Shown here one piece after another: positions 61,443 through 64,000 of a stretch of 64,000 nucleotides of DNA. The notes under the pieces were generated by a model. That model ran no database searches. It was given only the letters and a program-made list of their open reading frames with translations, and was not told the origin of the DNA. Position 1 is the stretch's first letter, and the number at the start of each line of letters is the position of its first letter. Made by a program: the position numbers and the translations under genes. Source of the stretch: UBA4416 sp040386075 (GTDB lineage: Bacteria > Bacteroidota > Bacteroidia > B-17B0 > Aurantibacillaceae); NCBI GenBank assembly GCA_040386075.1, contig JAZKGE010000001.1, forward strand, positions 36,450 through 100,449. Direction: 5' to 3'.

Positions 61443-63702
61443 AGACGTCCTATTCTATATCTTAACCATCACCGGCTTCGGCTTCCTGATGTATTTTATT
61501 GTAAAAAAAGGTGAGCCTTTGGAAATTACCAAAGCTTTAAAAACCGGGCAAATTGTAGATCCCAGCAGCTGGAATCAAATAAAAGAAACGATGCATCACA
61601 ATGTAACACATCCATTGGCTATCCTTTTATTGCAAATTATCACCATTATTGTTGTAGCCCGTATCTTTGGTTTCCTGTTTAAAAAAATAGGGCAACCAAC
61701 AGTAATTGGTGAGATCATTGCCGGTATTTTTTTAGGCCCTTCATTCATTGGCATGTTCTTTCCTGAATATTCATTGTTTCTTTTTCCAAAATCATCGCTA
61801 CCCAATCTTCAATTCATCAGTCAGATAGGATTGATCTTGTTTATGTTCATAGTCGGAATGGAACTGGATCTGAAAACATTGCAAAAAAAAGCACATGAAG
61901 CGGTGATCATTAGTCATGCCAGTATTATTTTTCCATTTGCCCTGGGAATGGGATTGGCCTATATTCTTTATCAATCTTATGCTCCTAACGATGTTAACTT
62001 TTTATCATTTTCCTTATTCATTGGCATCTCCATGAGTATTACTGCTTTTCCGGTATTGGCCAGAATAGTACAGGAAAGGCAACTTACTAAAACCCGCATA
62101 GGTGCTATCGTTATTACCTGTGCCGCTGCCGATGATATTTCGGCATGGTGCATACTGGCTGCGGTTATTGCTATTGTCAAAGCTGGCTCTGTGGTTAGTG
62201 CATTTTACATTATACTCATGGCGGTTGTTTATGTGATATTGATGTTAAAAGTTGTACAGCCATTTTTAAAACGTTTGGGAGATATTTATTCCCATCAGGA
62301 TACATTGAGCAAACCTGTTGTAGCTATTTTTTTTGTAACCCTGCTTGTATCATCTTACTTGACCGAGATCATAGGTATACATGCACTGTTTGGAGCATTT
62401 ATGGCAGGTGTGATCATGCCACAAAATTTACATTTCAGAAATGTATTCATCGAAAAAGTAGAAGATGTCTCGCTTGTATTATTATTACCACTGTTTTTTG
62501 TATTCACAGGTTTGAGAACACAGATCGGTTTATTGAATGATGCCCATTTATGGGAGATATGTGCGTTGATTATAGCTGTAGCTGTTGCAGGTAAGTTTTT
62601 TGGAAGTACTATCGCTGCCAGATTTGTGGGCCAGTCATGGAAAGATAGTTTGATGATTGGCGCATTGATGAACACCAGAGGTTTAATGGAACTAATAGTA
62701 CTTAATATTGGTTTTGACCTGGGAATTTTACCGCCGGCAATTTTTACTATGTTAGTGATCATGGCATTAGTCACTACTTTTATGACAGGACCGGCATTGG
62801 ATTTTATAAATTACATCCTACCCGATAAAAAAATAAATGAGAAAGCGGATAGTATGCAAACCCAAAGCAAATACAAAATATTATTTTCATTTGGAGATTC
62901 AGAACGTGGCAAAAGCATGGTACGTTTGGTAAATAGTCTGGTTGGAAAAACAAGCAGCAACTCAGTTGTATCTGCTTTACATTTAGAGCCGAGTAATGAA
63001 CTACATCAATATAACATCAGAGAAGTAGAAAAAGAAAGTTTTAAACCAATTAAACGTGAAGCCAACAAATACAATTTAGCGGTTCAAACTTTTTTTAAAC
63101 CTACGCTCGATTTCGAAAAAGAGATCATTGAAACAGCCAATACAGGAGATTACGACTTATTAATAGTTGGCATGGGACAATCGATGTATGAGGGTAGTTT
63201 TTTAGGTAAGATATTAGGCATAACTACAAAGATCATTAATCCCGAAAAACTATATCATACCTTAACCGGTACCGAAAAAATAGCAGGAAATGGGTTCGAT
63301 GACAGAACAAATGCGATTGTACGTTCTGCTAAAATGGAGCTCGGCATTTTTGCGGATAAAGGATTAAAAAAAGTGGATGATGTGATCATTTTGGTTCTAT
63401 CAAACGAAGATGAATTCCTTATCTCATACGCACAAAAAATGATCCATAACAATGAATCAAGAGTGATTGTGATAGACTATGATGATAAGGTAAAGCACAA
63501 CTCGGTTTTTAAGGAAAACATCAGGGCCATTGAACAGCAAGCTCCTAATCATATAGCATTGTATGCAAAGGATAAACTAAATGAAGAATTCCTTCGATCC
63601 AAAGATCTGTTCATGATAAGTATTGATGCCTGGCGATATATGATAGAACACGAACCGGATTGGTTATCAAAAGTACCTTCTGTTTTAATTTTAAAAAAGT
63701 AA
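61429..63702 (+). CDS. CPA2-family cation/proton antiporter with USP-like tail
   Basis: A 757-residue protein with a membrane domain (residues ~10-460) of about 12-13 helices. Motifs ITAFPVLARIVQERQLTKTR, CAAADDISAWCILAAVIA and GALMNTRGLMELIVLNIGFDLG match the CHX/Kef type of CPA2 exchangers. The cytosolic part from 480 onward resembles two universal-stress-protein-like folds (YKILFSFGDSERGKSM; YDLLIVGMGQSMYEGSFLG; VIILVLSNEDEF). It probably exchanges Na+ or K+ for protons. It overlaps the upstream outer-membrane gene by 14 nt. Confidence 0.93.
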   Translation: MKNLKDVLFYILTITGFGFLMYFIVKKGEPLEITKALKTGQIVDPSSWNQIKETMHHNVTHPLAILLLQIITIIVVARIFGFLFKKIGQPTVIGEIIAGIFLGPSFIGMFFPEYSLFLFPKSSLPNLQFISQIGLILFMFIVGMELDLKTLQKKAHEAVIISHASIIFPFALGMGLAYILYQSYAPNDVNFLSFSLFIGISMSITAFPVLARIVQERQLTKTRIGAIVITCAAADDISAWCILAAVIAIVKAGSVVSAFYIILMAVVYVILMLKVVQPFLKRLGDIYSHQDTLSKPVVAIFFVTLLVSSYLTEIIGIHALFGAFMAGVIMPQNLHFRNVFIEKVEDVSLVLLLPLFFVFTGLRTQIGLLNDAHLWEICALIIAVAVAGKFFGSTIAARFVGQSWKDSLMIGALMNTRGLMELIVLNIGFDLGILPPAIFTMLVIMALVTTFMTGPALDFINYILPDKKINEKADSMQTQSKYKILFSFGDSERGKSMVRLVNSLVGKTSSNSVVSALHLEPSNELHQYNIREVEKESFKPIKREANKYNLAVQTFFKPTLDFEKEIIETANTGDYDLLIVGMGQSMYEGSFLGKILGITTKIINPEKLYHTLTGTEKIAGNGFDDRTNAIVRSAKMELGIFADKGLKKVDDVIILVLSNEDEFLISYAQKMIHNNESRVIVIDYDDKVKHNSVFKENIRAIEQQAPNHIALYAKDKLNEEFLRSKDLFMISIDAWRYMIEHEPDWLSKVPSVLILKK

Positions 63703-63711
63703 GGTTTTGAT

Positions 63712-64000
63712 CTAATCAAAGAACAACCAGTTTATCCCAAACTTAAAGGCTCTGTCGTTTTGTAAATAACCAGGAACTAAAGAATAATTACTCCCTAAAA
63801 AACCTTGGGTCACATGATCGATCTTCACAAAAATGCGCACCGGTTTGATACGGGCATTTAAAAAGAAATCAACGTATGGATAATTACCAACTGCTTTCGT
63901 AGTTTGAACATAATACTGATTAGTAGCAGGCATATAAGCATAACCGTAAAACTCACTAAAGTATTGGGCACTAAAACCAATTTGTAACTGTAATGCACGT
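63712..64000 (-). CDS. Putative porin, C-terminal part (runs off the window)
   Basis: The reading frame is open to the window end; residues visible include QIGFSAQYFSEFYGYAYMPA and the terminal VDFFLNARIKPVRIFVKIDH, NYSLVPGYLQNDRAFKFGIN and WLFFD. The ending 'ND-RAFKFG-W-F-D' and strand pattern match the Bacteroidota putative porin family (PF14121, from memory), an outer-membrane beta-barrel. Only about 95 residues are inside the window. Confidence 0.8.
   Translation of the reverse strand, partial: RALQLQIGFSAQYFSEFYGYAYMPATNQYYVQTTKAVGNYPYVDFFLNARIKPVRIFVKIDHVTQGFLGSNYSLVPGYLQNDRAFKFGINWLFFD

Overview
This is a chromosomal window from a low-GC member of the Bacteroidota. The evidence is direct: several proteins end in type IX secretion (T9SS) sorting domains, gldD and a PorE-like gene are present, the Bacteroidota-specific rpmB-rpmG-DUF4295 ribosomal cluster is present, promoters follow the Bacteroidota pattern (TTTG, 19 bp, TAnnTTTG), and Shine-Dalgarno sequences are scarce. 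A run of 10 N at 6850-6859 marks a scaffold joint, so this is a draft or metagenome-derived assembly. The genus cannot be fixed from the sequence. No phage, transposase, CRISPR array or rRNA operon is visible.

Layout. 0.1-6.4 kb: a large T9SS cargo protein with internal repeats, then rpmB, rpmG, the DUF4295 gene, a small T9SS cargo gene, ftsY and an OmpA-like gene. 6.4-9.0 kb: rlpA-like and pyrC (minus strand), divergent from a polyprenol-phosphate mannosyltransferase. 9.1-17.4 kb: a TPR/SpoIIE phosphatase, then a complete MarR-controlled RND efflux operon (regulator, adaptor, pump, outer-membrane channel). 17.6-20.2 kb: a run of poorly described small genes, including a helical-repeat protein, a TerB-DnaJ protein, an FMN reductase and a STAS-like protein. 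20.2-24.8 kb: a lipoprotein esterase, a UvrD/PcrA helicase, ssb and gldD. 25.0-32.6 kb: a 2528-residue adhesin-like protein with eleven ~75-residue repeats and a type B T9SS C-terminus. 32.6-40.9 kb: a long minus-strand run with gpsA, a PolB-type exonuclease, folA, a five-repeat beta-flower-like protein, a T9SS cargo gene and kdsA-kdnB-kdnA, which together predict 8-amino-Kdo in the lipid A core. 41.0-50.5 kb: tRNA-Lys, a thioredoxin-like protein, cyanophycinase, RNase HI, a YdcF protein, DUF1415, a cytochrome/beta-propeller lipoprotein, a DCC protein, pdxJ, an M43 protease and an orphan response regulator. 51.1-55.1 kb: a SAM-I riboswitch with terminator controlling full-length metH. 55.1-64.0 kb: a second STAS-like gene, a PorE-like gene coupled to lolD, an EEP-family membrane protein with a broken-looking start, a LytS/LytTR two-component pair, a CPA2 antiporter and the end of a porin gene.

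How the genes work together. Much of the window concerns the cell envelope: T9SS cargo (five proteins) with two system-associated factors, LPS core sugar synthesis, lipoprotein export (LolD), efflux and a porin. The best regulatory finds are the riboswitch, whose P3 arm appears to carry a repeat-like insertion, and the marR promoter, whose -7 box sits in the spacer of a perfect inverted repeat. I found no clearly new multi-gene system. The strongest candidates for undescribed biology are the 17.6-20.2 kb cluster, the short intergenic repeat families, and start codons directly abutted by promoter -7 boxes.
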